64,000 nt of DNA from Metallococcus carri (GTDB lineage: Bacteria > Actinomycetota > Actinomycetes > Actinomycetales > Dermatophilaceae): positions 124,001 to 188,000 of the forward strand of contig NZ_JAAOIV010000002.1 of the NCBI RefSeq assembly GCF_011440275.1, written 5' to 3'. The position numbers were made by a program, and so were the translations under genes. How positions within the stretch are numbered: position 1 is the first letter of the stretch; each line of letters begins with the position of its first letter. Below, piece by piece: positions 23,992-34,155 of the stretch. The notes under the pieces are model-generated. The model ran no database searches. It was given only the letters and a program-made list of their open reading frames with translations, and was not told where the DNA came from.

Positions 23992-24954
23992 CTACGTCTC
24001 GTATGCCGCCAGCGCCTCCTGCGCCCCGGCGATCACGTCGTCGCGCAGCTCCTGCGGGGCGAGCACGCGCGCGGAGCCGCCGAGCCGCCATACGAGCTGG
24101 CGCAGCCACCGCAGGTCGCCGGTGCGCAGCCGCACGGTCAAGCTGCCGTCGGGCGCGGACTCCACACTCTCGGTCGGGTAGTAATCGGCCACCCACGCGG
24201 CCTCGCGCTGCAGGGACAAGGTCGCGGTGTAGTCATCCGGCGCGGGCTGGAAGACCGCGGCGTCGAGATCGCGCGCGGTCGCTTCGGGCGGCGGGGTGCC
24301 GTCGGTGTCGAGCACCTGCAGATCATCGATCCGGTCCAGCCGGAACAATCGCACGGCCTCCGCGCGGTGGCACCAGCCCTCGAGATACCACTGGCCTTCG
24401 GCGAGGAAGACGCGCATCGGATCGACATCGCGGTCGGTCGTCTCATCGCGCGAGGCGACCAGATAACTCAGGTGGACCCGGTGACGGTCGCGCACCGCGC
24501 CCTGCAGCGGCTGCAGCCAGCGGGCGGCCGCGTCATCGGCGGTGGGTGCCACCCGGATCCGGTCGGCACCCTCGACTCCCCCGGTCGCCCCGGTGAGCTT
24601 GGCCAGCGCGCGGTCGACCGCGTCGCGTTCGCCGAGCCCGGGCACCGCGGCCAGGGTGCGCAGCCCCACGATGAGAGCGAGGGCTTCGTCGAGCCCGAGC
24701 CGCAACGGCCGGGCGATCGTGTCGGCATTGCGCAGGAACACCTTGCCGCCCTCCCACTCGGCCTCGATGAGGTCGTCGGGCAGGTGACCGGGTGTGCCGC
24801 AGACGAACAGCAGCTCCAGGTCGGCCTCGATCTGCTGACGGCTCACGCCGAGCTCGCGGGCTGCCTCATCGATGTCGATGCCTTGGCGGTTCATCAGCCA
24901 CGGCACCATGGTGAGCAGGCGGCCAAGCCGCGCTGTGGCGCTTTCGTTGGGCAT
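23992..24954 (-). CDS. pafC: WYL-domain transcriptional regulator PafC
   Basis: A 320-residue protein with an N-terminal winged helix (about residues 1-60), a central WYL domain (about 130-230, with the [17 protein letters not shown] strand) and a C-terminal extension (WCX). PafB and PafC form the heterodimeric activator of the mycobacterial LexA-independent DNA-damage response. ATG 24954 is chosen because GGGGAG precedes it by eight bases; GTG 24963 would overlap the pafB stop. It follows pafB directly, in the order of M. tuberculosis Rv2095c-Rv2096c. Confidence 0.92.
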   Translation of the reverse strand: MPNESATARLGRLLTMVPWLMNRQGIDIDEAARELGVSRQQIEADLELLFVCGTPGHLPDDLIEAEWEGGKVFLRNADTIARPLRLGLDEALALIVGLRTLAAVPGLGERDAVDRALAKLTGATGGVEGADRIRVAPTADDAAARWLQPLQGAVRDRHRVHLSYLVASRDETTDRDVDPMRVFLAEGQWYLEGWCHRAEAVRLFRLDRIDDLQVLDTDGTPPPEATARDLDAAVFQPAPDDYTATLSLQREAAWVADYYPTESVESAPDGSLTVRLRTGDLRWLRQLVWRLGGSARVLAPQELRDDVIAGAQEALAAYET

Positions 24955-24959
24955 CCGCG

Positions 24960-25943
24960 TCACTCCCCTTCTTCGTTGCGCTGCAACGCATTTCGCAGCC
25001 GTCGTATGACGGCCTCGCGCAGCTCGGCGGGTTGCACGACACGCACAGCGGGACCGAAACCGGCGATCTCGTCGGCGAACATCTCGGTGTCGGTGTAGTC
25101 CAGGTCGAGCTGGCTCCACTGGTCATCGACCTCGCCGACGGTGCGCGCCCGGCGGCGCAGCGTGTGGCCGCTGCCGGTGCGGACCTGCAGGATCGCCGGC
25201 TGCGGTTCGCGCTCGACCTCGGTGCCGGCGATCATCGTGGTCGGGTCGTGATCGGCGGGGACGTCGTATGCCGCGGGCTTGCCCTGCGCGGTCACCGGCC
25301 CGCTGATCCGGCCGAGGCGGAACACGCGTGGCGCGCCCCGGTCGAGGTCGTGGCCGGTGAGATACCACCGGCCGTGCCAGTTGGCGACGCCCCAGGGCTG
25401 CACCCGGCGCCGCTCGGGCTCGGCGCCCGCCTTGCGGTAGTCGAAGGTGACGGCACGGCGGGCCACCACCGCGTCCTTGAGCGGGGTGAAGGCCGGCTCG
25501 ACGGTGCGCACCCGCGGCTCCAGCCCGACGAGCGAATCGGAATCGCGCTCGACCTCGGCCGCCTCGAGCTTGCGCAGCGCCGTGGTCGCCGGGCCGGCGA
25601 GGCTGGCCTGCTGCCAGGTGCGGCTGGCCAGACCCAGCACGGCGAGCTCGTCGGCCTCGAAGTGGATCTCCGGCAAGGCGTACTCACGCCGGTCGATCCG
25701 GTAGCCGGGCTCACCGTCGAACAGTGGGTCGACCGCTTCGGTGCGCAGCGGTATGCCGAGGTCGCGCAGCTCGTCCTTGTCGCGCTCGAACATCCGGTCG
25801 AAGGCCTCGTCGCTGGCGACCTCGCCATACTGCGGGACGGCGTCGCGGATGCGCGCCTTCGTCAGCGGCTGCCGGGTGTAGAGCAGGCAGATGACCAGGT
25901 TGAGCAGGCGCTCGGTCTTGGCGGCCGTGGACGCAGCAGGCAT
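24960..25943 (-). CDS. pafB: WYL-domain transcriptional regulator PafB
   Basis: A 327-residue partner of PafC with an N-terminal winged helix (KTERLLNLVICLLYTRQPLT), a central WYL domain (about residues 150-225, containing WGVANWHGRWYLTGHD) and a C-terminal WCX extension. Single-stranded DNA is reported to bind PafBC in mycobacteria, turning on repair genes. ATG 25943. Its upstream region is unusual, holding tandem and inverted copies of a dispersed repeat up to base 26270, so the promoter must lie in or between repeats, or within the few tens of bases before the start. Confidence 0.92.
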   Translation of the reverse strand: MPAASTAAKTERLLNLVICLLYTRQPLTKARIRDAVPQYGEVASDEAFDRMFERDKDELRDLGIPLRTEAVDPLFDGEPGYRIDRREYALPEIHFEADELAVLGLASRTWQQASLAGPATTALRKLEAAEVERDSDSLVGLEPRVRTVEPAFTPLKDAVVARRAVTFDYRKAGAEPERRRVQPWGVANWHGRWYLTGHDLDRGAPRVFRLGRISGPVTAQGKPAAYDVPADHDPTTMIAGTEVEREPQPAILQVRTGSGHTLRRRARTVGEVDDQWSQLDLDYTDTEMFADEIAGFGPAVRVVQPAELREAVIRRLRNALQRNEEGE

Positions 25944-25987
25944 GGTCCCAACCTAACGGATCGAGTCGCACATGCGTACGACCCACT

Positions 25988-26270
25988 CGTTGGTTGAACA
26001 AGGACCACCTTTCGGTGGTTGAGCAAGGGCCGAGCTTTCGTTGGTTGAGGAAGGCCGAGGGACGAGGCCGCCTCGAAACCACGCCCGCCATCTCGTTGGT
26101 TGAGGAAGGCCGAGGGACGAGGCCGCCTCGAAACCACGCCCGCCATCTCGTTGGTTGAGGAAGGCCGAGGGACGAGGCCGCCTCGAAACCAACACCAGGC
26201 CCGGCATACGTGCTTTCGAGGTGGGCGCGGTTTCGACGCGCTCACTCGTTCCTCGCTCGCTTGCTCAACC
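25988..26270. repeat. Cluster of GGTTGAG...CGAAACC dispersed repeats
   Basis: This 346-base gap (25944-26289) is almost entirely repeat. A 38-bp element running from GGTTGAGGAAGG to CCTCGAAACC occurs at 26043-26080, 26098-26135 and 26153-26190, part of a 55-bp tandem unit. Degenerate partial copies lie at 25988-26036. An inverted copy (GGTTTCGACGCG to GCTCAACC) spans 26229-26270. A further related copy is at 37137-37177. Translation of the repeat yields a well-known spurious protein string (RRPRPSAFLNQR), so small open frames here are not genes. Function is unknown; positions resemble REP-type elements. Confidence 0.88.
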
Positions 26271-26289
26271 AGCGAGAGAGAGCCGGGGG

Positions 26290-26709
26290 TCAGCGCAGGC
26301 CGAAGGCGGAGCCGGCGCCCGGCTTGTTGGTGGCGACGAGGTCGACCACGAAGATCAGCGTCTCGTTCGGGCCGATGGCACCACCGGCGCCACGCTCGCC
26401 ATACGCCAGCTGCGGCGGGATGACCAGCTTGCGGCGGCCGCCGACCTTCATGCCTTGGATGCCCTGGTCCCAGCCGGGGATGACCTGGCCGACGCCGAGC
26501 TGGAACTCCAGCGGCGCGCCACGGTTCCAGCTGGCGTCGAACTCTTCACCGGTGGACCAGGCGACACCGACATAGTGCGCCTTGATCTGGTGACCGGCCT
26601 CGGCCACCGGGCCGTCGCCCTCGGTGATGTCCTCGATGACGAGTTCGGTGGGCGGGGTGTCACCCGGGAAGTCGATCTCGGGCTTGGTGGTGTTGGGGTC
26701 GAATGGCAC
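26290..26709 (-). CDS. FKBP-type peptidyl-prolyl isomerase (cytoplasmic)
   Basis: A 139-residue single-domain FKBP. Active-site positions are visible in HYVGVAWSTGEEFDASW, QLGVGQVIPGWDQGIQGM and PPQLAYGERG. No signal peptide, so it is cytosolic. The GTG at 26709 has AAGGAG at good spacing. It is 10 bp after the gene for a secreted two-domain FKBP lipoprotein and is likely co-transcribed with it. Its 3' side abuts the repeat cluster. Specific substrates are unknown. Confidence 0.92.
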   Translation of the reverse strand: MPFDPNTTKPEIDFPGDTPPTELVIEDITEGDGPVAEAGHQIKAHYVGVAWSTGEEFDASWNRGAPLEFQLGVGQVIPGWDQGIQGMKVGGRRKLVIPPQLAYGERGAGGAIGPNETLIFVVDLVATNKPGAGSAFGLR

Positions 26710-26719
26710 GGCGTGCTCC

Positions 26720-27733
26720 TTAGGCGATCGCGAGGATGTCGACGACGAAGACCAGGGTGTCGGTGCCCTTGATGCCGGCCTGCGGCTGGCCGGCCGCGCC
26801 GTAGCCCTCCGACGGCGGCAGCACCAACAGCACCCGGCTGCCGACCTTCTTGCCGACTAGACCCTTGATGAAGCCGGGGATCATGCCCTGCTTCGACAGC
26901 GGGAAGGTGGCCGGCTCACCTCGGCTGGCCGAGGAGTCGAACACCTTGCCGGTGCCCCAGATCAGGCCGGTGTAGGCGACCATGACGTTCTGGTTCTCCT
27001 TGACCTGCATGCCGGTGCCCTGGATCAACTCCTGGGAGACCAGCTTGGTCGGCGCCTTGGCCGGCTTGTTGTCCTTGCCCTTGGGGATGGTCACCGTGGC
27101 GGGCTTGGCGTTGTTCTTGGGCACGCTGACCTTGGGCAGGTCGGCGGGCGGGGTGACCGCCTTGCCGGTCGCCTCCTTGAGCACCGGCGCGGCATTGTCG
27201 ATCTTGAGGTAGAAGATGATCGAGCTGGTGGGCGCGACACCGAGTTCCTGGCTGCCGGAGGTGCCGAAACCGTCCGACGGCGGCACCGCGACCTTCTGCA
27301 CGGTGCCGACCTTGGCACCCTTGAGCGCCTTGACCAGGCCGGGGAACTGCTGCGGGTCGTCCACCTTGACCCCGAACGGCTGCTTGCCGAAGTTGTTCAC
27401 CAGCGACTTGCCGGTGGTGCCGTCGATCGCGGTGTATTCGATATAGGCGATGTCGTTCGGGCCCACCGTGGCGCCGGTGCCCTGGGTGAGCACCTCGGTC
27501 GTTGTCTTGTTGACGTGGAAGGGCTTCTTGGTCAGCCCGACCTTCGGCGCCTTGGGGTTCTTGTTGTCGACCGTGATCGTGCTCATCGCCGACACCTGGT
27601 TCGCGGGCACGGTGTACGGCTTGGCTGACGTCGACGAGCTCGGGCTGGTCGACTTCTTGTCGCTGCCACAACCGGTGAGCAGGACGATCGGGACGATGCC
27701 GGCGGCGAGCGCGCGGGCAGTGGTGATGCGCAC
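26720..27733 (-). CDS. FKBP-type isomerase lipoprotein with two domains
   Basis: A 337-residue lipoprotein. A short signal peptide ends in the lipobox LLTGC, so it is anchored outside the membrane. Two FKBP-like domains follow (about residues 75-175 and 215-337). The second is complete (FDSSASRGEPATFPL, GMIPGFIKGLVG, PPSEGYG); the first is more divergent. The linker between them is Lys/Pro-rich. GTG 27733 is preferred because GAGG stands six bases upstream; TTG 27745 is possible. It precedes the cytosolic FKBP gene, giving one isomerase on each side of the membrane. Confidence 0.88.
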   Translation of the reverse strand: MRITTARALAAGIVPIVLLTGCGSDKKSTSPSSSTSAKPYTVPANQVSAMSTITVDNKNPKAPKVGLTKKPFHVNKTTTEVLTQGTGATVGPNDIAYIEYTAIDGTTGKSLVNNFGKQPFGVKVDDPQQFPGLVKALKGAKVGTVQKVAVPPSDGFGTSGSQELGVAPTSSIIFYLKIDNAAPVLKEATGKAVTPPADLPKVSVPKNNAKPATVTIPKGKDNKPAKAPTKLVSQELIQGTGMQVKENQNVMVAYTGLIWGTGKVFDSSASRGEPATFPLSKQGMIPGFIKGLVGKKVGSRVLLVLPPSEGYGAAGQPQAGIKGTDTLVFVVDILAIA

Positions 27734-27821
27734 GAAGAACCTCAAAGAGTCGGGGTGCTGGGCGGTTCACCATAACCCGCGCGGCTGGGCCGACCGGAGC
27801 GGACCCGGGATGCGAACCCGC

Positions 27822-29192
27822 TCAGCGGTCGTTCATCGCGTCGATGAGGCGCTGCACCCGCGGGTCCTCGGCCGCGAAGGGGTCCTTCACCAGGACGGTG
27901 CGCTGAGCCTGATCGTTGAGCTTCAGGTGCACCCAGTCGACGGTGAAATCGCGCCGGAACTGCTGGGCGGTGCGGATGAAGTCGCCGCGCAGCTTGGCCC
28001 GGGTCGTCTGCGGCGGGTGGTCGACGGCGTGCGCGATCTCCTCGTCGGTGCACACCCGGGCGGCCTGGCCGCGCCGCTGCAGCAGATAGAACAGACCGCG
28101 GTCGGGCTTGATGTCGTGGTAGGTCAGGTCCAGCTGCAGCATCCGCGGGTCGTCGAGGGCCAGCCCGTGCCGGGCGCTGTAGGCGTCGAGCAGCTTGCGC
28201 TTGATGACCCAGTCGATCTCGGTGTCGACCAGCGACAGGTCGTCGGTCTCGATCGCGGTGAGGGTGCGCTCCCACAGGTCCATCACCCGCTTGGTGGTGT
28301 CGTCCTGCTGCCCGGCCCGCTCGACGAAGGTGCGCGCGCGTTCGAGGAACTCGGTCTGCATCTGCAGGGCGGACATCTCGCGTCCGTTGGCCAGCCGCAC
28401 CGGATGCCGCCCGGTGATGTCGTGGCTGATCTCGCGGATCGCCCGGATCGGGTTCTCCAGCGCGAGGTCTCGCATGACCACGCCCTCTTCGATCATCTGC
28501 AGCACCAGGTGCGCCGAACCGAGTTTGAGCAAGGTGGTCGTCTCGGACATATTCGAGTCGCCGACGATGACGTGCAACCGCCGGTAGTGCTCGGCATCCG
28601 CATGCGGCTCGTCCCGGGTGTTGATGATCGGCCGGCTGCGGGTGGTCGCGCTGCTCACGCCCTCCCAGATGTGATCGGCGCGCTGGCTGACGCAATAGGT
28701 CGGCCGGTTGCCGAGCGTGGCGATTTTGCCCGCACCGCAGGTGATCTGGCGGCTGATGAGAAACGGGATGAGGATCTCCGACATACGGGAGAACTCCCCC
28801 GCCCGGCCGACCAGGTAGTTCTCGTGGCAGCCATAGGAGTTGCCCGCGGAGTCGGTGTTGTTCTTGAAGATGAACAGGTCGCCGAGGATCTCGTCCTCGG
28901 CCATCCGGGCCTGTGCGTCGGCTGCCAGGTCGACCAGCACCCGCTCGCCGGCCTTGTCTTGCACGACGGTCTCGCGCACGTCGTCGCATTCGGCGGTGGC
29001 GTATTCGGGGTGGCTGCCCACGTCCAGATAGAGCCGCGCACCGTTGGCGAGGAAGACATTGCTGGATCGGCCCCAGCTCACGACCCGGCGGAACAGATAG
29101 CGCGCCACCTCATCCGGAGTGAGTCGCCGCGTGCCACCCGAGGTGCACGTGACGCCGTACTCGGTCTCGATGCCGAAGATCCGCCGCTGCAT
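27822..29192 (-). CDS. pafA: Pup-protein ligase PafA
   Basis: A 456-residue carboxylate-amine ligase that uses ATP to join the C-terminal Glu of Pup to lysines. The N-terminal FGIETEYGV (Glu near residue 9) binds metal-ATP and the catalytic Asp is Asp57 in [31 protein letters not shown] and [13 protein letters not shown] are further family blocks. It lacks the ~40-residue loop present in its paralogue Dop at 39053-40570, which separates the two activities. ATG 29192. In M. tuberculosis it lies next to pafBC; here the FKBP genes and repeats intervene. Confidence 0.96.
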   Translation of the reverse strand: MQRRIFGIETEYGVTCTSGGTRRLTPDEVARYLFRRVVSWGRSSNVFLANGARLYLDVGSHPEYATAECDDVRETVVQDKAGERVLVDLAADAQARMAEDEILGDLFIFKNNTDSAGNSYGCHENYLVGRAGEFSRMSEILIPFLISRQITCGAGKIATLGNRPTYCVSQRADHIWEGVSSATTRSRPIINTRDEPHADAEHYRRLHVIVGDSNMSETTTLLKLGSAHLVLQMIEEGVVMRDLALENPIRAIREISHDITGRHPVRLANGREMSALQMQTEFLERARTFVERAGQQDDTTKRVMDLWERTLTAIETDDLSLVDTEIDWVIKRKLLDAYSARHGLALDDPRMLQLDLTYHDIKPDRGLFYLLQRRGQAARVCTDEEIAHAVDHPPQTTRAKLRGDFIRTAQQFRRDFTVDWVHLKLNDQAQRTVLVKDPFAAEDPRVQRLIDAMNDR

Positions 29193-29292
29193 GGGCTCAA
29201 CCCTATGTGCCGCCCGGCCGCGAACGGCGCGACCATCCGCCCTGAGCGAACGCGGCTTCTCACCGAGCGGTCGACGGTGGTGAGGTGGACCC

Positions 29293-30300
29293 ATGCGAGT
29301 GCTGGTGTTGGGCGGGACCGCCTGGTTGGGCGGCGAGGTCGCCACGGAGGCCGTGGCCGCCGGTCACGAGGTGGTCTGCCTCGCGCGGGGCGAGTCGGGC
29401 GCGGTGCCGCCGGGTGCCGAGCTGGTCCGCGGCGACCGCCGCACCACCGAGGGGTATGCCGGGGTCACCGGTGAGTTCGACCTGCTCGTGGACGTCGCCC
29501 GCGATCCCCTCCTGGTGCGGACCGCGCTCGACGCTCTTGCCGATCGGGTGCGGCATTGGGTGTTCGTGTCCACCATCAACGTGTATGCCGATGCCAGCCC
29601 GGCGGCGATGCATGCGGCCGAGGACGCACCGCTGCACGATCCCTGGCGCGGCACGGACTACACGCCCGAGGTCTACGGCGCCGCCAAGGTGGCATGCGAG
29701 CAACTCCTCACCGGCCGGCTTGACGGGGAGCGCGTCACGATCGCCCGGGCGGGACTCATCGGTGGCCCGGGCGATCACACCGGGCGCACCGGTTATTGGC
29801 CGTCGCGGTTCGCCCAGCCGTCGCGCCCGGACGGTGCGGTGCTGGTCCCCCACGACCCGGACGCCCAGGTGCAGCTGATCGACGTGCGTGACCTCGCGGG
29901 CTGGCTGCTGCGCTGCGGCACCGAGCGGATCGCCGGAGTTTTCAACGCGACCGGCCCGGCGGTGCCGCTCGCGGCCGCCATCGCGACCGCGCGCCGGGTC
30001 GCCGGCCACACCGGACCCACTGTCGGCGCCGAACCGGGCTGGCTCACCGAGCACCGGGTCGAGCACTGGGCCGGCCCGCGGTCGCTGCCACTGTGGCTCC
30101 CGTGGCCGCAACTGGCCGGGATGATGACCGTCGACCGCAGTGCCGCCGCCCGCGCCAGGCTCACGATCCGGCCGCTCGCCGAGACTTTCGCCGACGTGCT
30201 CGCCTGGGAGCGCACCACCGGGCCGCGTCGCCCGCCCGCCGCGGGTCTGGCACCAGCCGAGGAGGCCGCGCTCATCACCGAGCTGCTGCGCACCCGCTGA
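29293..30300 (+). CDS. NAD-dependent epimerase/dehydratase (SDR-type)
   Basis: A 335-residue extended short-chain dehydrogenase-like protein. The dinucleotide motif is GGTAWLGG at residues 7-14, [10 protein letters not shown] is the substrate strand and YGAAK is the catalytic YxxxK. It is related to reductases annotated as NAD-dependent epimerases or as plant-type isoflavone reductase-like proteins; substrate unknown. It reads opposite to the proteasome genes and lies between pafA and the ABC exporter. Start ATG 29293, 100 bp from the divergent pafA start. Confidence 0.83.
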   Translation: MRVLVLGGTAWLGGEVATEAVAAGHEVVCLARGESGAVPPGAELVRGDRRTTEGYAGVTGEFDLLVDVARDPLLVRTALDALADRVRHWVFVSTINVYADASPAAMHAAEDAPLHDPWRGTDYTPEVYGAAKVACEQLLTGRLDGERVTIARAGLIGGPGDHTGRTGYWPSRFAQPSRPDGAVLVPHDPDAQVQLIDVRDLAGWLLRCGTERIAGVFNATGPAVPLAAAIATARRVAGHTGPTVGAEPGWLTEHRVEHWAGPRSLPLWLPWPQLAGMMTVDRSAAARARLTIRPLAETFADVLAWERTTGPRRPPAAGLAPAEEAALITELLRTR

Positions 30301-32148
30301 TCAGGCGAGCGATTCCACCCAGGCGCGGTGCAGAGCGGCATACCGGCCACCGTCGGCGCTGGTGAGCTCGGCCGGCGGGCCGTCCTCCAGCACCCGGCCG
30401 TGCTCGAGCACCAGCACCCGGTGGGCGATCTCCACGGTGGACAGCCGGTGGGCGATGATCACCGCGGTGCGGTCGGCGAGGATCGTGCGCAGCGCCCGCT
30501 GCACCAGCCGTTCGCTCGGGATGTCGAGCGAGGAGGTCGCCTCGTCCAGGATCAGGACATCCGGGTCGGCGAGGAACGCGCGTGCGAAGGCGACCAGCTG
30601 CCGCTGGCCGGCCGACAGCCGGCCACCACGTTTGGCGACATCGGTGGCGTAGCCCTCCGGCAGCGCCTCAATAAAGGCCGCCGCGCCCACCGCGGCGGCC
30701 GCGGCGCGGACCTGCTCATCGGTCGCCTCCGGCCGGCCGAAGCGGATGTTGTCGGCAACAGTGCCTTCGAACATGAAGTTCTCCTGGGTCACCATCACCA
30801 CGTGCCGCCGCAGGTCCTGCTGGTCCAGCGAGCGCAGGTCGTGGCCATCGAGGGTCACCCGGCCGTGCTGCGGGTCGTAGAACCGCGCCATCAGTTTGGC
30901 GATGGTCGTCTTCCCCGCCCCGGTCGTGCCGACCAGCGCGACGGTCTGCCCCGCGGGGATGCGCAGGTCCAGACCCGGGAGCACCGGCCGGCCCTCGACA
31001 TACGAGAACTGCACGTCCTCGAAGGCGACCTCGCCACGGACCTGGGTCAGCGCCGTCGCGGTGGCCGGGTCGGCGATCGCCGGCCGCTCGGCCAGCACGA
31101 CGGCGAGCTTCTCCAGGGCGGAGGTCGCCGACTGGAAGGTGTTGTAGAACTGGGTGATCTCCTGCATCGGCTCGAAGAACATCCGCAGGTAGAGCAGGAA
31201 GGCCGTGAGCACGCCGATCGTGATCTCACCGCGCATCGCGAGATAACCGCCGTAGAGCAGCGCGACGCCCGTGGTGAGGTTGCCGATCAGCTTGACCCCG
31301 GGCATGAAGATCGCGACCAGCCGCATCGTGCGGATGTTGATCTGCTGGTAGCGGTCGGCGAGCTCACCGAAGATCTGCTGGTTGCGCGGCTCGCGCCGGT
31401 AGGCCTGCACCGCCTTGATGCCGGTCATCGTCTCGACGAACTGCACGATCACCAGCGCCGAGATCTCCCGGACTTGGCGGTATGCCGCGGCCGACTCGCG
31501 CCGGAACCACAGGCTGAGCAGCACGAGGAAGGGAAAGCTCAGCAGGCAGACCAGGCCGAGCTTCAGGTCGAGCGTGAGCAGCAGGATCGCGGTGCCGATC
31601 AGGGTGAGCACGGCGGTGATCAGCCCGTCGAAACCGTTCTCCAGCATCTCCTGGATGGCCTCGACGTCACTGGTCGAGCGGCTGACGACCCGGCCGGAGG
31701 TGTAGCGGTCGTGGAAGGCCACGTCGAGCGTGCCGAAATGCCGAAAGACCCGGCGGCGCAACTCGAGCAGGACGTTCTGGCCGACCCGCCCGGAGCGCAG
31801 CAGGAAGAACATCCGCAATCCGGCCTGCAGCAGCAGCGCGACGACGAGGGCGACGATGACCCAGGTGAGCGTCGAGCCGTCGCGCCGGTCGCGCAGCGGC
31901 GGCACTCCGTCGTCGACGCCGATCTGCACCAGCCGCGGAACGGCAAGCCGGGCGACATTCTCGGCGATCACTGCGACCGCCAGCACGGCCACGGTGGCGC
32001 GGTGCGGCCGCAGCAGGTCCCACAGCAGCGCGCGGGCCTGGCCGGGTGCGGCGGTCTTCTCGACCGAGGTGTCCGGCTGGTCTTCCTGCAGCTTGCCGCG
32101 CCAGGTCGCCTCGGTGGGGGTGCTCGGCGGCTGCGTGGTGGCGGTCAC
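30301..32148 (-). CDS. ABC exporter half-transporter with canonical Walker B
   Basis: A 615-residue fusion of six membrane helices (about residues 45-330) and a nucleotide-binding domain. Walker A is GTTGAGKTT and Walker B is LILDEATSSLD with the catalytic Glu, but the signature is LSAGQ instead of LSGGQ. The partner gene upstream has the reverse pattern, so the two should form a heterodimer with one active and one degenerate ATP site, as in TM287/288-type exporters. GTG 32148 follows GAGGAGC and overlaps the partner stop by four bases. Transported molecule unknown; multidrug or lipid export are possible. Confidence 0.92.
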   Translation of the reverse strand: MTATTQPPSTPTEATWRGKLQEDQPDTSVEKTAAPGQARALLWDLLRPHRATVAVLAVAVIAENVARLAVPRLVQIGVDDGVPPLRDRRDGSTLTWVIVALVVALLLQAGLRMFFLLRSGRVGQNVLLELRRRVFRHFGTLDVAFHDRYTSGRVVSRSTSDVEAIQEMLENGFDGLITAVLTLIGTAILLLTLDLKLGLVCLLSFPFLVLLSLWFRRESAAAYRQVREISALVIVQFVETMTGIKAVQAYRREPRNQQIFGELADRYQQINIRTMRLVAIFMPGVKLIGNLTTGVALLYGGYLAMRGEITIGVLTAFLLYLRMFFEPMQEITQFYNTFQSATSALEKLAVVLAERPAIADPATATALTQVRGEVAFEDVQFSYVEGRPVLPGLDLRIPAGQTVALVGTTGAGKTTIAKLMARFYDPQHGRVTLDGHDLRSLDQQDLRRHVVMVTQENFMFEGTVADNIRFGRPEATDEQVRAAAAAVGAAAFIEALPEGYATDVAKRGGRLSAGQRQLVAFARAFLADPDVLILDEATSSLDIPSERLVQRALRTILADRTAVIIAHRLSTVEIAHRVLVLEHGRVLEDGPPAELTSADGGRYAALHRAWVESLA

Positions 32149-34046
32149 CGGCGCTCCTCGTCCTCGGGTATGCCGACGGTGGCGTGCGCGTGTGCGATCG
32201 CTTGCTTCTCCTCGTCGGTCTCCCAGCACTCCTCGTGGGCGAGGGAGGGGTCGAGCTCATCGTCGGCGGCGAGCAGGAACCGGTAGGAGGGCACGGTGGC
32301 CAGCAGCTCCGCGTGGGAGCCGACGTGGGTGATGGTGCCCCCCTCGAGCAGCGCCACCCGGTCGGCGAGCAACACCGTCGAGGCGCGGTGCGCGACCACG
32401 ATCCCGGTGACGTCGTGCAGCACATTGCGCAGCGCTGCTTCGACGAGGGCTTCGGTGTGCACGTCGAGGGCCGACAGGGTGTCGTCGAGCACGAGGATGC
32501 GTGGGTCGGACAGGACAGCGCGCGCCAGCGAAAGCCGTTGGCGCTGACCGCCGGACAGGCTCATGCCCTGCTCGCCGATGCGGGTGTCGAGCCCGAACGG
32601 CAGGTCGTCGACGAAGCCGGCCTGGGCGACCTCGATGGCACGTCGGATCTCGGTCTCGGTGGCCTCGGGCCGGCCGAGGGTGAGGTTCTCGCGCACCGAC
32701 ATCGAAAACAGCGTCGGGTCCTCGAAGGCCGTGGCGACGACCCGGCGCACCGTGGACAGCGGCAAGGTGCGCACGTCGACACCGTCGATGAGCACGGCAC
32801 CCTCGCTCACGTCATACAGCCGTGGGATGAGTGAGGTGAGCACCGACTTGCCGGCACCGGTGGCGCCGACCAGCGCGACGGTCTGGCCCGGTTCGACGGT
32901 GAGGTTCAGATGCCGCAGCGCCCATTGCTCGGTGCCCGGGAAGCGGAAGCCCACATCGCGCAGCTCGAGCCGGCCGGCCGGGGTGACCTCGGCGGCGCCG
33001 GTGGACTCGATCTCGCGCGGCGCGTCGAAGATCTCCACCACCCGGGTCGAGGCAGTCATGGTTTCCTGCAGCATCGACAGCAGGAAGCCGAGGCTGGCGA
33101 TCGGCCAGACCAGGTTGAGCATGAAGGTGATGAAGGCGACCAGTGTGCCGAGCGTGATCTGGTCGAGGGCGACGGCGCGGGCGCCGAAGGCGAGCACGAT
33201 GACCAGCGCGGCGGTCGGGATCACCTCAAGGAGGGTCCAGAAGCGCGACATGATCGTCACCTTGCGCAACTGGATGTCGCGCAGCTTGACCGCCTGGGCG
33301 TCGAAGCGGTCGTAGACATAGTCCTCGCGGCCGAAGGACTTCACCACCCGCAGACCGAGCGCGGACTCCTCGACCGTGGTCGCGACATTGCCGGTCTGGT
33401 CCTGCGCGGCGCGCGAGGCCTTGGTGAACTGCCGCTCGTAGTGCAGGTTGGCCGCGGCGACCGGCACGATCGAGATGAGCACGACGATCCCGAGCGGCCA
33501 GTACATCGCGAGCAGGATGCCGGTGACGACGATGACCTGAATCAGGTTGAGAATCAACAGAACTGCGGCGAACCCAATGAACCGTCGCATCGCGGACAGG
33601 TCGTTCATGATGCGCGAGAGCAGCTGTCCGGACTGCCAGGCGCCGTGGAAGCTCATCGGCAGCACCTGCAGCCGCGCGTAGAGGTCCTTGCGCAGGTCGT
33701 TCTCGACCCCGGTGCTGGCCAGTTGCACCAGCCAGCGCCGCGCCATCCACAAGGCGGCCTCCAGCACACCCAGGCCGAGCGCGGCCAGGCCGAGCACCCA
33801 CAGACCCCGCACGTCCTGGTGGGCGACCGGCCCGTCGATCACCTTCTTGGTGAACAGCGGTATGGCGATCGTTGCCCCCAGCGACGCGAGTGCTACCGCG
33901 AACATGACGATCAGCCGGGCGCGGTAGGGGCGCAGGTAGGGCAACAGCCGCCCGAGGTCGGTGCGGTGCAGGCCGCGATCTTTGGGCGCGACCCGTGAGG
34001 GGCTGATCAGCTCACCAGGGACGGTCGGGTGCTGGTCGAGACTCAA
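32145..34046 (-). CDS. ABC exporter half-transporter with degenerate Walker B
   Basis: A 633-residue half-transporter: six membrane helices (about residues 35-320), then a nucleotide-binding domain with Walker A GATGAGKS and a good signature LSGGQRQR, but Walker B reads ILVLDDTLSALD, with Asp in place of the catalytic Glu. That is the hallmark of the degenerate-site subunit in heterodimeric exporters. A long acidic C-terminal tail follows. The start is TTG 34046, well placed after GGGAGGAG. Its 5' end lies 109 bp after prcA, and it may be co-expressed with the proteasome genes. Confidence 0.92.
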   Translation of the reverse strand: MSLDQHPTVPGELISPSRVAPKDRGLHRTDLGRLLPYLRPYRARLIVMFAVALASLGATIAIPLFTKKVIDGPVAHQDVRGLWVLGLAALGLGVLEAALWMARRWLVQLASTGVENDLRKDLYARLQVLPMSFHGAWQSGQLLSRIMNDLSAMRRFIGFAAVLLILNLIQVIVVTGILLAMYWPLGIVVLISIVPVAAANLHYERQFTKASRAAQDQTGNVATTVEESALGLRVVKSFGREDYVYDRFDAQAVKLRDIQLRKVTIMSRFWTLLEVIPTAALVIVLAFGARAVALDQITLGTLVAFITFMLNLVWPIASLGFLLSMLQETMTASTRVVEIFDAPREIESTGAAEVTPAGRLELRDVGFRFPGTEQWALRHLNLTVEPGQTVALVGATGAGKSVLTSLIPRLYDVSEGAVLIDGVDVRTLPLSTVRRVVATAFEDPTLFSMSVRENLTLGRPEATETEIRRAIEVAQAGFVDDLPFGLDTRIGEQGMSLSGGQRQRLSLARAVLSDPRILVLDDTLSALDVHTEALVEAALRNVLHDVTGIVVAHRASTVLLADRVALLEGGTITHVGSHAELLATVPSYRFLLAADDELDPSLAHEECWETDEEKQAIAHAHATVGIPEDEERR

Positions 34047-34155
34047 CCTGACGCGCTCCTCCCGTAGTCGTTAGGTGTTCTCACTATTCGACGTAGAAGT
34101 ATCGCACCGACGACCGACAGGATTCGACCGGTTATTCCTCCGGCTTGTCTCCGGC

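Noticed and set aside
26000-26245. Small proteins with SRRPRPSAFLNQ strings
   Set aside because: They are translations of the dispersed 38-bp repeat in different frames, without start sites or conservation.
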